Assembly (NCBI GenBank): GCA_050485425.1
Contig: JBJHBJ010000006.1
Coordinates: 1-64,000 of the forward strand
Source of the DNA: LSCE01 sp050485425
Lineage (GTDB): Bacteria; Pseudomonadota; Gammaproteobacteria; Nitrococcales; Aquisalimonadaceae
DNA: 64,000 nt
Direction of reading: 5' to 3'
Both the position numbers and the translations under genes were made by a program. Positions 42,690 to 52,197 of this stretch are shown piece by piece; within the stretch, counting starts at the first letter, position 1; every line of letters starts with the position of its first letter. The notes beneath the pieces were generated by a model. The model saw only the letters and a list, made by a program, of their open reading frames with translations, searched no databases and was not told the origin of the DNA.

Positions 42690-44081
42690 ATGAGCGATCC
42701 CTACCGCCGCTATCTCTGCCGCATCTGCGGTTATGTCTACGACGAAGCCGTCGGCGATCCGGATGGCGGTCTGCCTCCGGGCACCCGTTACGCGGACATC
42801 CCTGATGACTGGGAGTGCCCGGAATGCGGCGTCTCCAAAGCCGATTTCGAGCCGTTGGAGCCGCTGCCCGCGGAGAGCGCACCGTCACCAGTCGCTGTGC
42901 CGGCGCGCGCCGGTGAGCTTCCGGCGGACCCAACGCAACTCGTCGTCATCGGGGGCGGCATGGCCGGCTGGGCGCTCGTGGAAGCGGTGCGCCGGCGGGA
43001 TGCCGATCTCCCCATCGTGCTTGTCAGCCGTTGTGCGGCCGATGTCTATCCCAAGCCGCAGCTATCGGCGGCGGCTGCCAAGGGGCAGTCCGCCGACGCG
43101 CTGGTGCGGAAGAGCGGCGAGGCGCAAGCCGAACGCCTGAACGTCACCCTGGTGCCCCACACCCGCGTTTTGCTGGTGGATACGGACGGTCGCCGATTGA
43201 TCACTCCGCGCGGCGGTATACCCTACGCCCGTCTGGTGCTGGCCTCGGGAGCCGGTCAGCTACGGCCGGAGCTGGCCGGCGGCGGTGCGCAGGCTGTTTT
43301 CCAGGTTAATGACCTGTCCGGTTATCGGGCTTTCCGGGCGGCGGTGGACGAACAGGGGTCCGCCAGCGTGCTGATTCTTGGAGCCGGGCTGATCGGCTGC
43401 GAATTTGCCGACGATCTGGCCGCCGCTGGGCATCGGGTGACGCTGGTCGATCAGGCCGAGCGCCCGCTGGCGCAGCTACTGCCGGAGGCGGTGTCGGAGC
43501 GCCTCCAGGCGGCCCTGGCCGCGCGCGGTGTTGATGTGCTGACCTCCCGTACGGTTACACGAGTAGAGCGCTCGGAGCAGGTGCTGACGGTGACGCTGAG
43601 CGACGGCGAGACGCGATTGGCGGAGGTCATGCTCAGCGCGTTGGGACTGCGGCCGACGCTTGCGCTGGCGAAGCGCTCGGGGCTGCGCACCAGGCTGGGT
43701 ATCTGCGTCGACGAGACCCTGCGGACATCGGTGCCGGATGTCTACGCGCTGGGGGACTGTGCAGAGCATGCCGGTGGGCGGGTGCTGCCTTACGTGCGGC
43801 CCTTGCAAGAGCAGGCCGAGGCGTTGGCGTGCACGCTGACCGGAGAGCGTGTCAGCTATCGACCGAGCGCCGGTACGGTGATCGTTAAGACCGGCTGCCT
43901 GCCGCTCGCCGTCTGGACACCAGAGCAGAGCGGGGCCTGGCAGCAGATTTTCAGCGATGACGACGGCATGGTGCTGGAGCACTTCAGTGCGGATGGTCGT
44001 CTCACCGGCTTTGCGCTGGCAGGCACGCAAACGCGCCGGGTGCGCGAGTTCGAATCACGCCTCCGTGCCGAAGCCTGCTGA
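42690..44081 (+). CDS. Rubredoxin fused to FAD-dependent rubredoxin reductase
   Basis: 463 residues. Residues 1-55 are a rubredoxin with C10-x2-C13 (LCRICGYVYDEAVGDP) and C43-x2-C46 (WECPECGVSK). After a Pro/Ala-rich linker, residues 84-460 are a two-dinucleotide-fold reductase: FAD motif VVIGGGMAGWALVEA, NAD(P)H motif ILGAGLIGCEFADDL, and FAD-binding VYALGDCAEH. It would pass electrons from NAD(P)H through FAD to the iron centre and then to an oxygenase or peroxide-reducing partner. Last gene of the sigma-54-linked operon; convergent with the quinone oxidoreductase. Confidence 0.9.
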   Translation: MSDPYRRYLCRICGYVYDEAVGDPDGGLPPGTRYADIPDDWECPECGVSKADFEPLEPLPAESAPSPVAVPARAGELPADPTQLVVIGGGMAGWALVEAVRRRDADLPIVLVSRCAADVYPKPQLSAAAAKGQSADALVRKSGEAQAERLNVTLVPHTRVLLVDTDGRRLITPRGGIPYARLVLASGAGQLRPELAGGGAQAVFQVNDLSGYRAFRAAVDEQGSASVLILGAGLIGCEFADDLAAAGHRVTLVDQAERPLAQLLPEAVSERLQAALAARGVDVLTSRTVTRVERSEQVLTVTLSDGETRLAEVMLSALGLRPTLALAKRSGLRTRLGICVDETLRTSVPDVYALGDCAEHAGGRVLPYVRPLQEQAEALACTLTGERVSYRPSAGTVIVKTGCLPLAVWTPEQSGAWQQIFSDDDGMVLEHFSADGRLTGFALAGTQTRRVREFESRLRAEAC

Positions 44082-44108
44082 GCAGGCCCTCGCCCGGCGC
44101 CGCCGCTG

Positions 44109-45071
44109 TCAGGGAATCAGGACGATCTTGCCCCGTGCCCCGGATTCCATCACCCGTTTGTGCGCTTCGGCCGCCTCCGCCAGCGGCAATTCCCGGTTGA
44201 TCACCGGGCTCAGCGTGCCGTTGGCCAGCCCGGCCACCAATGCGGCATGCAGACTGCGGTATTCGTCCGGCTTCACATGCGCAAGGGCGGTGCCGAGGAT
44301 GCTGGCCCGACGCTGCATCGCATCGCGGGCGTTGATCTCCACCGTGCCGCGGTTGCCGATGACGACCACGCGCCCCTCATGGGCCAGTGCCGGCAGGTCC
44401 TTGCCCAGGTTCACGTCCGCCAGCATTTCCAGAATGACGTCCACGCCCCGGCCGCCGGTGAGCTTGCGGGCCTGTTCCAGGTGATCGTCGGCGCGGTGGT
44501 CCAGCACGTGGTCGGCGCCCAGATCCTCCAGCAGCGACCGGCCGTCCGGCGTGCCGCCGGTGGCGATCACGGTCATACCGGCGGCCCGTGCCAGCTGGAC
44601 GGCTGCAATGCCCACGCCGCCGGTGGCGCCGTGCACCAGGACGGTGTCACCGGGTCGGGCCTGGGCGCGCTGGAACAGCGAATGGTAGGCCGTGCCGTAA
44701 GGGACGCCCATGGCTGCGCCCTGCTGGTAGCTCACGGCATCCGGCAGCAGATGGACGCGGTCGGCATCGGCCAGTGTCATCTCCGCATAGGCGCCGGTTA
44801 CCGTGCCGGCCGTGTAGACCCTGTCCCCGATCTTGACCCGGTGGACGCCCTCGCCCACGGCCACGACTTCGCCGGCGGCGTCCGCCCCCGGGGTATAGGG
44901 CAGCGCCGGCAGCGCCGCGTACTGGCCGGAACGTATATAGGTTTCCACCGGATTGATACCAACGGCGTGCACTCGCACCAGCACCTGGCCTTTGGCGGGC
45001 CTGGGGTCGTCTACGGTATCAAGCTGAAGGACCTCGGGTCCGCCGAACTCTTTGACGCGAATCGCTTTCAC
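44109..45071 (-). CDS. NADPH:quinone oxidoreductase (zeta-crystallin/MDR family)
   Basis: 320 residues. GroES-like N-terminal half (VHAVGINPVETYIRSGQY; YTPGADAAGEVVAVGEG) and Rossmann half (VLVHGATGGVGIAAVQLARAAG). No zinc-ligand cysteines, as expected for this group. The GTG start lies eight bases after GGAGGAG; no earlier start is supported. Monocistronic. Confidence 0.85.
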   Translation of the reverse strand: MKAIRVKEFGGPEVLQLDTVDDPRPAKGQVLVRVHAVGINPVETYIRSGQYAALPALPYTPGADAAGEVVAVGEGVHRVKIGDRVYTAGTVTGAYAEMTLADADRVHLLPDAVSYQQGAAMGVPYGTAYHSLFQRAQARPGDTVLVHGATGGVGIAAVQLARAAGMTVIATGGTPDGRSLLEDLGADHVLDHRADDHLEQARKLTGGRGVDVILEMLADVNLGKDLPALAHEGRVVVIGNRGTVEINARDAMQRRASILGTALAHVKPDEYRSLHAALVAGLANGTLSPVINRELPLAEAAEAHKRVMESGARGKIVLIP

Positions 45072-45243
45072 GGCTAGCTCCTCCGGATGGGTAACGGTCC
45101 ACGAGTGTGCCACAGACCGGCGGCGGGCGCGGAGGGGGTTCGCTCCCGGCGTATTGACTGGCATGATCAGGGGGCGCCGTCCGGGAAGCGCTGGTCGGTT
45201 TCCGCGTAAGGCCGAGGCTCCAAACGGGAGGGATGCTGCACGC

Positions 45244-47763
45244 ATGAAGACGCTCGTCTGGCTTGGTTCCGCTGCAGCCGTGGTGCTGCTGGCCGTTCTG
45301 TTGCGGCCGGGGGCGTCCGGCCCGGAATTCGAGCCCGTGCCGGTGGACGACGCCGGGCTTGCCGAACGTCGCGGGCCGCTGGTCGACGAGATCGTCTTCA
45401 CTCAGGAGACCGATCCCGGCAAGGTCACCGGCATGATCGAGACCGGTTCGCACCATGTATTCGCCCAGGGCGTGACCAGCGTGACGGTATTCAACCGCAT
45501 CCGGGACTCCCGGCACGCCGCGCATGATATCTCCTACGGTTTCTCGGTGGAGCTGACGCTCAATCCCGCCGGGCCCTACCTGGATGATGGTTCGCTGAAC
45601 CCGTTCCATTCGCCCAGGGTCCGCGAGGCCCTGAACTGGCTGGTGGATCGCCGCTACATCGCCGAGGAACTGTACGGCGGCCTGGCGGTGCCCCGGTATG
45701 TGGCCGTGAATACCGCCTTCCCCGACTACGCCCGGCTGGCCGACGTGGCGCGCGCGCTGGAACTCCGCTACCAGCACGACCCCGATCGCGCCCGCGAGAT
45801 CATCGCCGGGGAAATGGAGCGCTATGGTGCGGAACGGCGGGGCGGGCGCTGGTTCTACGACGGCCGGCCGGTGCGGGTGAACGTGCTTATCCGCACCGAG
45901 GATGTCCGCCAGCGGGTCGGCGACTACATTGCCAGCCAGATGGAGGATCTGGGTTTCCGCGTCGAGCGGCGCTACCGGACGGCGGCGGAAGCCTCACGGC
46001 TGTGGCTGGCCGGCGATCCCGGAAACGGGCAGTGGCATATCTACACCGGCGGCTGGATCTCCACCACCATCAACCGGGACCTGGCGGAGAATTTCAGCTT
46101 CTATTACACCCCGCGCGGCCGGCCGGAGCCGTTGTGGCAGGCCTATGACCCCGCCCCCGAATTCGACGAGATCGCCGAGCGCCTGCAGCGCCGCGACTAC
46201 CAGAGCTGGGACGAACGCCAGCAGATGATGGCGCGGGCGCTGGAGCTGGCCATGGAGGATTCCGCCCGGGTCTGGCTGGTGGACCAGCTCAGCGTCGCGC
46301 CCAGGGCCAGGGATGTGGAACTGGCGGTGGACCTGGCCGGCGGCATTGCCGGCTCGCGCCTGTGGCCGTATACACTGCGTTTCCGCGACAAGGTGGGCGG
46401 CCGCGTGGTGTTCGCCCTGCCCAGCGTGTTGACCGAGCCGTGGAACCCGGTGGCGGGAACCAACTGGGTGAACGACCTGCTGATCATGCGCTCGCTGAAC
46501 GATCCGCCGTTGCTGCCGGATCCGTTCACCGGGCTATTCTGGCCGCAGCGGATCGACCGTGCCGAACTGACCGTGCAGGAGGACGTGCCGGTGGAGCGCA
46601 CCCATGACTGGCTGCGGGTGCACACCGAGCCGGAGATTACGGTGCCGGAGGAAGCCTGGATCGACTGGGATTCCACCGAGGGCCGGTTTCTCACGGTCGG
46701 CGAGGAACACCCGGACGGCCTGACCGCCCGGACGCGCACCCGGGTGTACTACAAGGACGACTACATGGAGCGGCGATGGCACGACGGCAGCCGGGTTTCC
46801 ATGGCGGACATGGTGCTTCCCTGGATACTGAGTTTCGAGCGTGCCGACGAGGACAGCCGCCTGTACGACCCCAGCCATGCGCCCAACTTCCAGGTGTTCC
46901 GGCGCCATTTCCGCGGCTGGAACATCCTCTCCGAGGATCCTCTGGTGATCGACATCTACAGCGACCAGATCTTCCCCGACGCCGAGACCATCGTCGCCGA
47001 GCGGACACCGACCATGCTGCCCTGGCATACGCTGGCGCTGGGTATCCGGGCCGAGTGGTCGGGTGATCTCGCGTTCTCCTCCCACAAGGCGGACAGGAGC
47101 CGGGTGGACTGGCTGAGTATGGTCGCCGGTCCCAGCCTGGGCGTGCTGGACCGGCATCTGGAGCATGCGCTGGAGCGGGGCTTCCTGCCGTTTCCCGGTA
47201 CGCTCGCGGATTACCTCTCCGGAGAGGCCGAGGCCACCCAACGCTACCAGGCACTGGAACGCTGGCGGAAGGAACGCGGCCATTTCTGGGTGGGCGACGG
47301 TGCCTTCTACCTGCATTCGGTACACCCGGTGGAGCGCACCGTGGTGCTCAGGCGCTCGGAGATGTTCCAGGATCCCAGCGACAAATGGTTGCGCTTCACC
47401 CGCCCGGCCATTGCCGAGCTGGAGCTTGACGGCCCGGTGGTGGTGGAGCGCGGTGACGACGTGGAATTCACCTTGCGTATCACCTCGGAGGGCGAGCCGT
47501 ACCCGCGGGACGCCCTGGCCTCGGTGCGCTATCTGCTGTTCGACGGCACCGGCGCCATGGTCCGGCGCGGCGAGGTGGAACAGGTCGACGACGATGAATG
47601 GCGCATACGCTTCTCCGCCGTGGAACTCGAGGACATGGGCACCGGCGCCAACAGCCTGGAGGTGGCAGTGACCTCCAACCGGGTGGCCCTGCCCTCGTTC
47701 GCCTCCCACGTGTTCGCCACGGTACCCCGGCGTGACACCGCGGCCTGGGAGGCAGAGCGATGA
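45244..47763 (+). CDS. Peptide-type (family 5) substrate-binding protein, apparently circularly permuted
   Basis: 839 residues, about 300 longer than DppA/OppA. An N-terminal hydrophobic segment (TLVWLGSAAAVVLLAVLL) serves as signal or anchor; no lipobox. The motif that is normally mid/C-terminal, NPFHSPRVREALNWLVDRR, lies at about 120-135. The part normally N-terminal follows: GGRVVFALP about 386, then WHDGSRVSMADM about 515. The order of lobes is thus swapped relative to the usual family. The last 110 residues look like a beta-sandwich extension. Overlaps the permease gene by four bases. Confidence 0.75.
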   Translation: MKTLVWLGSAAAVVLLAVLLRPGASGPEFEPVPVDDAGLAERRGPLVDEIVFTQETDPGKVTGMIETGSHHVFAQGVTSVTVFNRIRDSRHAAHDISYGFSVELTLNPAGPYLDDGSLNPFHSPRVREALNWLVDRRYIAEELYGGLAVPRYVAVNTAFPDYARLADVARALELRYQHDPDRAREIIAGEMERYGAERRGGRWFYDGRPVRVNVLIRTEDVRQRVGDYIASQMEDLGFRVERRYRTAAEASRLWLAGDPGNGQWHIYTGGWISTTINRDLAENFSFYYTPRGRPEPLWQAYDPAPEFDEIAERLQRRDYQSWDERQQMMARALELAMEDSARVWLVDQLSVAPRARDVELAVDLAGGIAGSRLWPYTLRFRDKVGGRVVFALPSVLTEPWNPVAGTNWVNDLLIMRSLNDPPLLPDPFTGLFWPQRIDRAELTVQEDVPVERTHDWLRVHTEPEITVPEEAWIDWDSTEGRFLTVGEEHPDGLTARTRTRVYYKDDYMERRWHDGSRVSMADMVLPWILSFERADEDSRLYDPSHAPNFQVFRRHFRGWNILSEDPLVIDIYSDQIFPDAETIVAERTPTMLPWHTLALGIRAEWSGDLAFSSHKADRSRVDWLSMVAGPSLGVLDRHLEHALERGFLPFPGTLADYLSGEAEATQRYQALERWRKERGHFWVGDGAFYLHSVHPVERTVVLRRSEMFQDPSDKWLRFTRPAIAELELDGPVVVERGDDVEFTLRITSEGEPYPRDALASVRYLLFDGTGAMVRRGEVEQVDDDEWRIRFSAVELEDMGTGANSLEVAVTSNRVALPSFASHVFATVPRRDTAAWEAER

Positions 47764-48878
47764 GCCTGCCGGGCGGCACCGGGGGGATGGCAACGCAACG
47801 CGGCGTCTGGCGTGATCTGCGTTCCATGCTGCTGTTCTCCGGCAAGCGGCTGCTGGCGCTGTTCCTGACCGTGCTGGTGGGTGTGTATCTCACCATCTAT
47901 ATCGCCAACATGGGCGGGCAGGTGGACGAGCTGCGCATGGTGCAGATCCGCAGCGACGTGGCCGAAGCGGTGCGTGCAGACCCGGCGTTCATGGACATGC
48001 CCTCGGAAGAACGCAACGCGCTGATCGAGGAGCGCGTGCAACTGGACGTGGAGCGGCTGCGACTGGACCAGCCGTTCATCCTGCGCAGTTTCGACTACCT
48101 GCGACAGGCCATCACGCTGAATCTGGGCCGGGCCGAGCAGATGCACAGCGACGCCGGCTCGCGGCAGGTCTACGACATCATCGTGGAACGGCTGCCGGCC
48201 ACGTTGCTGCTGTTCGGCACCGCCAACCTGCTGGTGTTCATCACCTCGGTGATGATCGCGCTGGCGCTGTCGCGCCGCTACGGCAGCATGGTCGACCGTT
48301 CGGTGATCGCGCTGGCGCCCAGCTCCGCCGCCCCGGCCTGGTTCTACGGCATTTTCCTGATCCTGATCTTTGCCTTTCTGGCGCCGGTCCTGCCGGCCGG
48401 CGGCATGGTGCAGGTACCGCCGCCGGAGAGCAGCCTGGCCTACGCGGCCAGCGTGCTGCGGCACATGCTGCTGCCGGTGGTAGCCATGTATCTCTCCAGC
48501 ATCTTCATCTCCATCTACTCCTGGCGCACCTTCTTCCTCATCCATTCCAGCGAGGACTATGTGGAGATGGCGCGGGTGAAAGGTCTGCCGGACAACCTGA
48601 TCCAGCGGCGCTACATCCTGCGGCCGACGCTCTCGCCCATCATCACCAACTTCGCGCTGATGCTGATCGGCCTGTGGAGCGGGGCAATCATCCTGGAGCA
48701 GGTGTTCAACTGGCCGGGGCTGGGGACCCTGCTGTTCGAGGCCATCGGCCACCGTGACACGCCGGTGATCATCGGTTCGGTGGTGATCTTCGCCTATCTG
48801 CTGGCGATTACCGTGTTCCTGCTGGATATCCTCTACGCCGTGCTGGACCCGCGGGTGCGGATGGAGTCGATCAAATGA
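47760..48878 (+). CDS. Peptide-type ABC transporter permease (DppB/OppB-like)
   Basis: 372 residues. First helix near residues 30-50, then a charged extra-cytoplasmic loop of about 100 residues (with RAEQMHSDAGSRQVYDIIVERLPATL before helix 2), then five helices. The cytoplasmic coupling segment YVEMARVKGLPDNLIQRRYILRPTL is the family EAA loop. Overlaps both neighbours by four bases. Confidence 0.87.
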   Translation: MSLPGGTGGMATQRGVWRDLRSMLLFSGKRLLALFLTVLVGVYLTIYIANMGGQVDELRMVQIRSDVAEAVRADPAFMDMPSEERNALIEERVQLDVERLRLDQPFILRSFDYLRQAITLNLGRAEQMHSDAGSRQVYDIIVERLPATLLLFGTANLLVFITSVMIALALSRRYGSMVDRSVIALAPSSAAPAWFYGIFLILIFAFLAPVLPAGGMVQVPPPESSLAYAASVLRHMLLPVVAMYLSSIFISIYSWRTFFLIHSSEDYVEMARVKGLPDNLIQRRYILRPTLSPIITNFALMLIGLWSGAIILEQVFNWPGLGTLLFEAIGHRDTPVIIGSVVIFAYLLAITVFLLDILYAVLDPRVRMESIK

Positions 48879-50212
48879 AGCGCTGGCTGCAGGGACTGGC
48901 CCAGATGCGCCGCTACCCGTCCGCCATCGCCGGTCTGGCTTTGATCCTGGCACTGGTTGTGCTTTCCATCTACACCGTCTTCGCCATTCCCTATAGCCAG
49001 GCACTGGATCTCTGGCGGGGCGGCGAGACCTGGCGCATGCACCCCGTGAATGCCGGCCCGGCCTGGGTGGATCGGCTCACCGGCGGTGATCTGCCGCGCA
49101 CCCGGGTGATTTCCGGTGGCCGTGCCGATGTGGAGGAATTCCCCTTCGAAGGCGGGAGCCAGCAGCGCGTGACACTGAGCTTCGACTATGACAACGCCGC
49201 GTTTCCCAGCGAACTGAACCTGTTCCTGTCCGCCGATTTCGAAGACCGCGAGCCCTTCGTGCGCATGCTCTGGCGGATGCCGGACGGCCGGGAGATTCCG
49301 CTCGGCGGACGGCGGATTTCCGGCGACGAGCGCGTCTCCATCTCGCAGGACTGGGCGCTGGAGCGGCGGCTGGGTCATGTCCCGCACGTGGGCCTGCTGG
49401 CCAGGGAAGGGCGCGGCGACGATGCGCCGCCATCGGTGCTCCCCGGCCGTTATCAGCTGGTGCTGGAGACCGTGTTCTTCGAGGAAGACGCCGGTCTCGA
49501 CGCCGACCTTGTGGTCTATGGCCGGGTGCACGGCATTGCGGGCACCGACCACCGGCGACGCGATCTGATGGTGGCCCTGATGTGGGGCACGCCGATCGCG
49601 CTGGCCTTCGGCCTGCTGGCCGCGGTCGGCACCACGGTCACCACGCTGGTCATTGCCGCCGTCGGCGTCTGGTACCGGGGCTGGGTGGACGCGGTGATCC
49701 AGCGCCTCACCGAGGTGAACATCATCCTGCCGCTACTGCCCATCCTGGTCATGGTGGGCACGCTGTACTCGACCAGTATCTGGATCATGCTGGGCGTGGT
49801 GATCGCCCTGGGTATCTTCAGCGCCGGCATCAAGACCTACCGCGCCATGCTGCTGCCCATCCGCGAAGCGCCCTATGTGGAGGCGGCCAAGGCCTACGGC
49901 GCCAGCAACGCGCGCATCATCCTGCGCTACATGATCCCGCGCATCCTGCCGGTGCTGATCCCGACCTTCGTCACGCTCATTCCCACCTTCGTGTTCCTGG
50001 AGGCATCGCTGGCGCTGCTGGGCCTGGGCGATCCGGTGCTGCCCACCTGGGGCAAGGTGATGAACGACGCTCAGGCGCAGAGCGCGTTGTATCACGGCTT
50101 CTACTACTGGGTGCTGGCGCCGGCAGCGCTGCTCATGGTCACCGGCCTGGGCTTCGCCATGCTGGGCTTCGCGCTGGACCGTATCTTCAATCCGCGGCTC
50201 AGGAGTATGTAA
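48875..50212 (+). CDS. Peptide-type ABC transporter permease (DppC/OppC-like) with large insert
   Basis: 445 residues against about 300 for the family. Helix 1 near 17-38 is followed by about 185 residues outside the membrane (YDNAAFPSELNLFLSADFED; LPGRYQLVLETVFFEEDAG) before the normal GTDHRRRDLMVALMWGTPIAL segment and five helices. The coupling loop is YVEAAKAYGASNARIILRYMIP in part. The insert has beta-rich, carbohydrate-binding-like composition and may dock the enlarged binding protein. Confidence 0.85.
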   Translation: MKRWLQGLAQMRRYPSAIAGLALILALVVLSIYTVFAIPYSQALDLWRGGETWRMHPVNAGPAWVDRLTGGDLPRTRVISGGRADVEEFPFEGGSQQRVTLSFDYDNAAFPSELNLFLSADFEDREPFVRMLWRMPDGREIPLGGRRISGDERVSISQDWALERRLGHVPHVGLLAREGRGDDAPPSVLPGRYQLVLETVFFEEDAGLDADLVVYGRVHGIAGTDHRRRDLMVALMWGTPIALAFGLLAAVGTTVTTLVIAAVGVWYRGWVDAVIQRLTEVNIILPLLPILVMVGTLYSTSIWIMLGVVIALGIFSAGIKTYRAMLLPIREAPYVEAAKAYGASNARIILRYMIPRILPVLIPTFVTLIPTFVFLEASLALLGLGDPVLPTWGKVMNDAQAQSALYHGFYYWVLAPAALLMVTGLGFAMLGFALDRIFNPRLRSM

Positions 50213-51186
50213 TGGCGGACGAGACGCTGCTGCGGGTGGAAGGGCTGAAACTGCATTACCGGACCGAGCGCGGCATTCTCCGTGCCGTGGATGGCGTGGA
50301 CTTCGACATCCGCCGCAACGAGGCGCTGGTGATACTGGGCGAATCCGGTTGCGGCAAGAGTTCACTGGCCAAGGCGCTGCTGCGGGTCCTGCCGCGCAAT
50401 GTGCATCACCTCTCCGGCCGGGTCCTGCTGGGCGGCGAGGACATCATGGCCTATCCGGAGGAACGTTTCCGCCGGGAAGTCCGCTGGCTGCGCGTGTCCA
50501 TGGTGATGCAGGCGGCCATGAACGCGCTGAACCCGGTGGTAAGGGTGGGCGAACAGGTGGCCGAGCCGTTACGCGTGCATCGCAAGTGGAGCCGGCCGAA
50601 GGCCCTGGATCGCGCCGCCGAGGTGTTTCGGCTGGTGGGACTGCCGCCGGATTTCCTGCAGCGTTATCCGTTCGAACTCTCCGGCGGCATGCGGCAGCGC
50701 GCGGTGCTGGCCATGGCGCTGATCACCGAACCCGAGCTGGTCATCATGGATGAGCCCACCTCGGCGCTGGACGTGCTGACCCAGGCCACCATCATGAACG
50801 TGTTGAAGCGCATCAAGGCCGAACTGGGCACCAGTTTCATGCTGATCACCCATGACGTGGCCACGTCCAGCGAGGTGGCCGACCGCGTGGCGCTGATGTA
50901 TGCCGGGCAGATTGCCGAAGTGGCGGACGCCGCCGATTTCTTCGGCCAGCCGGCCCATCCGTATTCCCGCCTGCTGATGGAGAGCGTACCCAGGCTGCGG
51001 CAGGCCGAGCGTCCGGTACATATCCCCGGCGAGCCGCCGAGCCTGTTGAACCTGCCCACCGGATGCCGCTTTGCGGAGCGTTGTCCCCGGCGGTTCCAGC
51101 GTTGCGAGCAGGATCCGCCCGCCTTTGAACTGCCCCGGCGCAGACTGGTGCGCTGCTGGCTGCATGAATCGCGAGGTGGCGCATGA
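50212..51186 (+). CDS. Peptide-type ABC transporter ATPase (DppD/OppD-like)
   Basis: 324 residues. Walker A GESGCGKSS, signature ELSGGMRQR, Walker B LVIMDEPTSALD, and the Cys-rich C-terminal PTGCRFAERCPRRFQRCEQD that binds an Fe-S cluster in this family. Start codon overlaps the upstream stop as TAATG. Confidence 0.9.
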   Translation: MADETLLRVEGLKLHYRTERGILRAVDGVDFDIRRNEALVILGESGCGKSSLAKALLRVLPRNVHHLSGRVLLGGEDIMAYPEERFRREVRWLRVSMVMQAAMNALNPVVRVGEQVAEPLRVHRKWSRPKALDRAAEVFRLVGLPPDFLQRYPFELSGGMRQRAVLAMALITEPELVIMDEPTSALDVLTQATIMNVLKRIKAELGTSFMLITHDVATSSEVADRVALMYAGQIAEVADAADFFGQPAHPYSRLLMESVPRLRQAERPVHIPGEPPSLLNLPTGCRFAERCPRRFQRCEQDPPAFELPRRRLVRCWLHESRGGA

Positions 51187-52187
51187 GCAGCGTGCAAGCC
51201 ACGCCGGAACGCGCACAGCCGCTGCTGTCCGTGCGCGATCTGCATACCTGGTTCGAACTGCGCCAGTGGGGGTTCCTGCGCGTGGGCTCGGTGCGGGCGG
51301 TGGATGGCGTCAGCCTGGAGCTGCGCCGGGGCGAGGCGGTCGCCTTCGTGGGCGAATCCGGTTGCGGCAAGAGTTCACTGGCGAAGACGCTGCTGGGCCT
51401 GCACAAGCCCACCCAGGGCGAGGTGGTATTCGAAGGTCGCTCGCTCGGGGAACTGACAGGGGCCGACCTGAAGGCCTATCGCGCCGACGTCGGCTATGTC
51501 CAGCAGGATCCTTACGGTGCGCTGCCGCCGTTCATGGACGTGAACCGGCTGCTGCAGGAGCCGCTGATCGTGCACGGCGTCCGCGACCGCGAACAGCGGG
51601 AAGCCCGCGTGCGGCAGGTGCTGCAGGAGGTTCGGCTGAGTCCGCCGGATGAGTTCCTGGGCAAGTTCCCGCACCAGCTGAGCGGTGGCCAGCAGCAGCG
51701 CGTGGTAATTGCGAGAGCGCTGGTACTGGAACCGCGCATGATCATTGCCGATGAACCGGTGTCCATGCTGGATGCCTCGGTGCGCGTGGAAATCCTCAAT
51801 CTGCTGCGCAATATCCAGCAAAAGCACGAGCTGACCCTGGCCTTCATCACCCATGACCTGTCCACGGTGCGCCATTTCGCCGAGCGCATCTTCGTCATGT
51901 ATGCGGGTCGGGTGGTGGAGGAAGCACCGGTGGAAGACCTGCTCGATCATCCCCAGCACCCCTATACCCAGGCGCTGCTGGCCGCACTGGCCGATCCGGA
52001 TGCCGAGAATGCCAGGCACCAGCGTCCCATCCCCGAAGGCGAACCGCCCAGCCTGATCGAGCCTCCGCCCGGCTGTCGCTTCCATCCGCGCTGCCCGCAT
52101 GCCATGAAGGGCCTCTGCGACGTGGACGACCCGCCGAACTTCGAGCCCCGCCCGGCCCACCTTTCCGCCTGCTGGTTGCACCGTTGA
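51183..52187 (+). CDS. Peptide-type ABC transporter ATPase (DppF/OppF-like)
   Basis: 334 residues. Walker A GESGCGKSS, signature QLSGGQQQR, Walker B MIIADEPVSMLDAS, and C-terminal PPGCRFHPRCPHAMKGLCDV Fe-S-type cysteines. Overlaps the DppD-like gene by four bases. Last transporter gene of the operon. Confidence 0.9.
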   Translation: MSSVQATPERAQPLLSVRDLHTWFELRQWGFLRVGSVRAVDGVSLELRRGEAVAFVGESGCGKSSLAKTLLGLHKPTQGEVVFEGRSLGELTGADLKAYRADVGYVQQDPYGALPPFMDVNRLLQEPLIVHGVRDREQREARVRQVLQEVRLSPPDEFLGKFPHQLSGGQQQRVVIARALVLEPRMIIADEPVSMLDASVRVEILNLLRNIQQKHELTLAFITHDLSTVRHFAERIFVMYAGRVVEEAPVEDLLDHPQHPYTQALLAALADPDAENARHQRPIPEGEPPSLIEPPPGCRFHPRCPHAMKGLCDVDDPPNFEPRPAHLSACWLHR

Positions 52188-52197
52188 GGCGTGGCGG

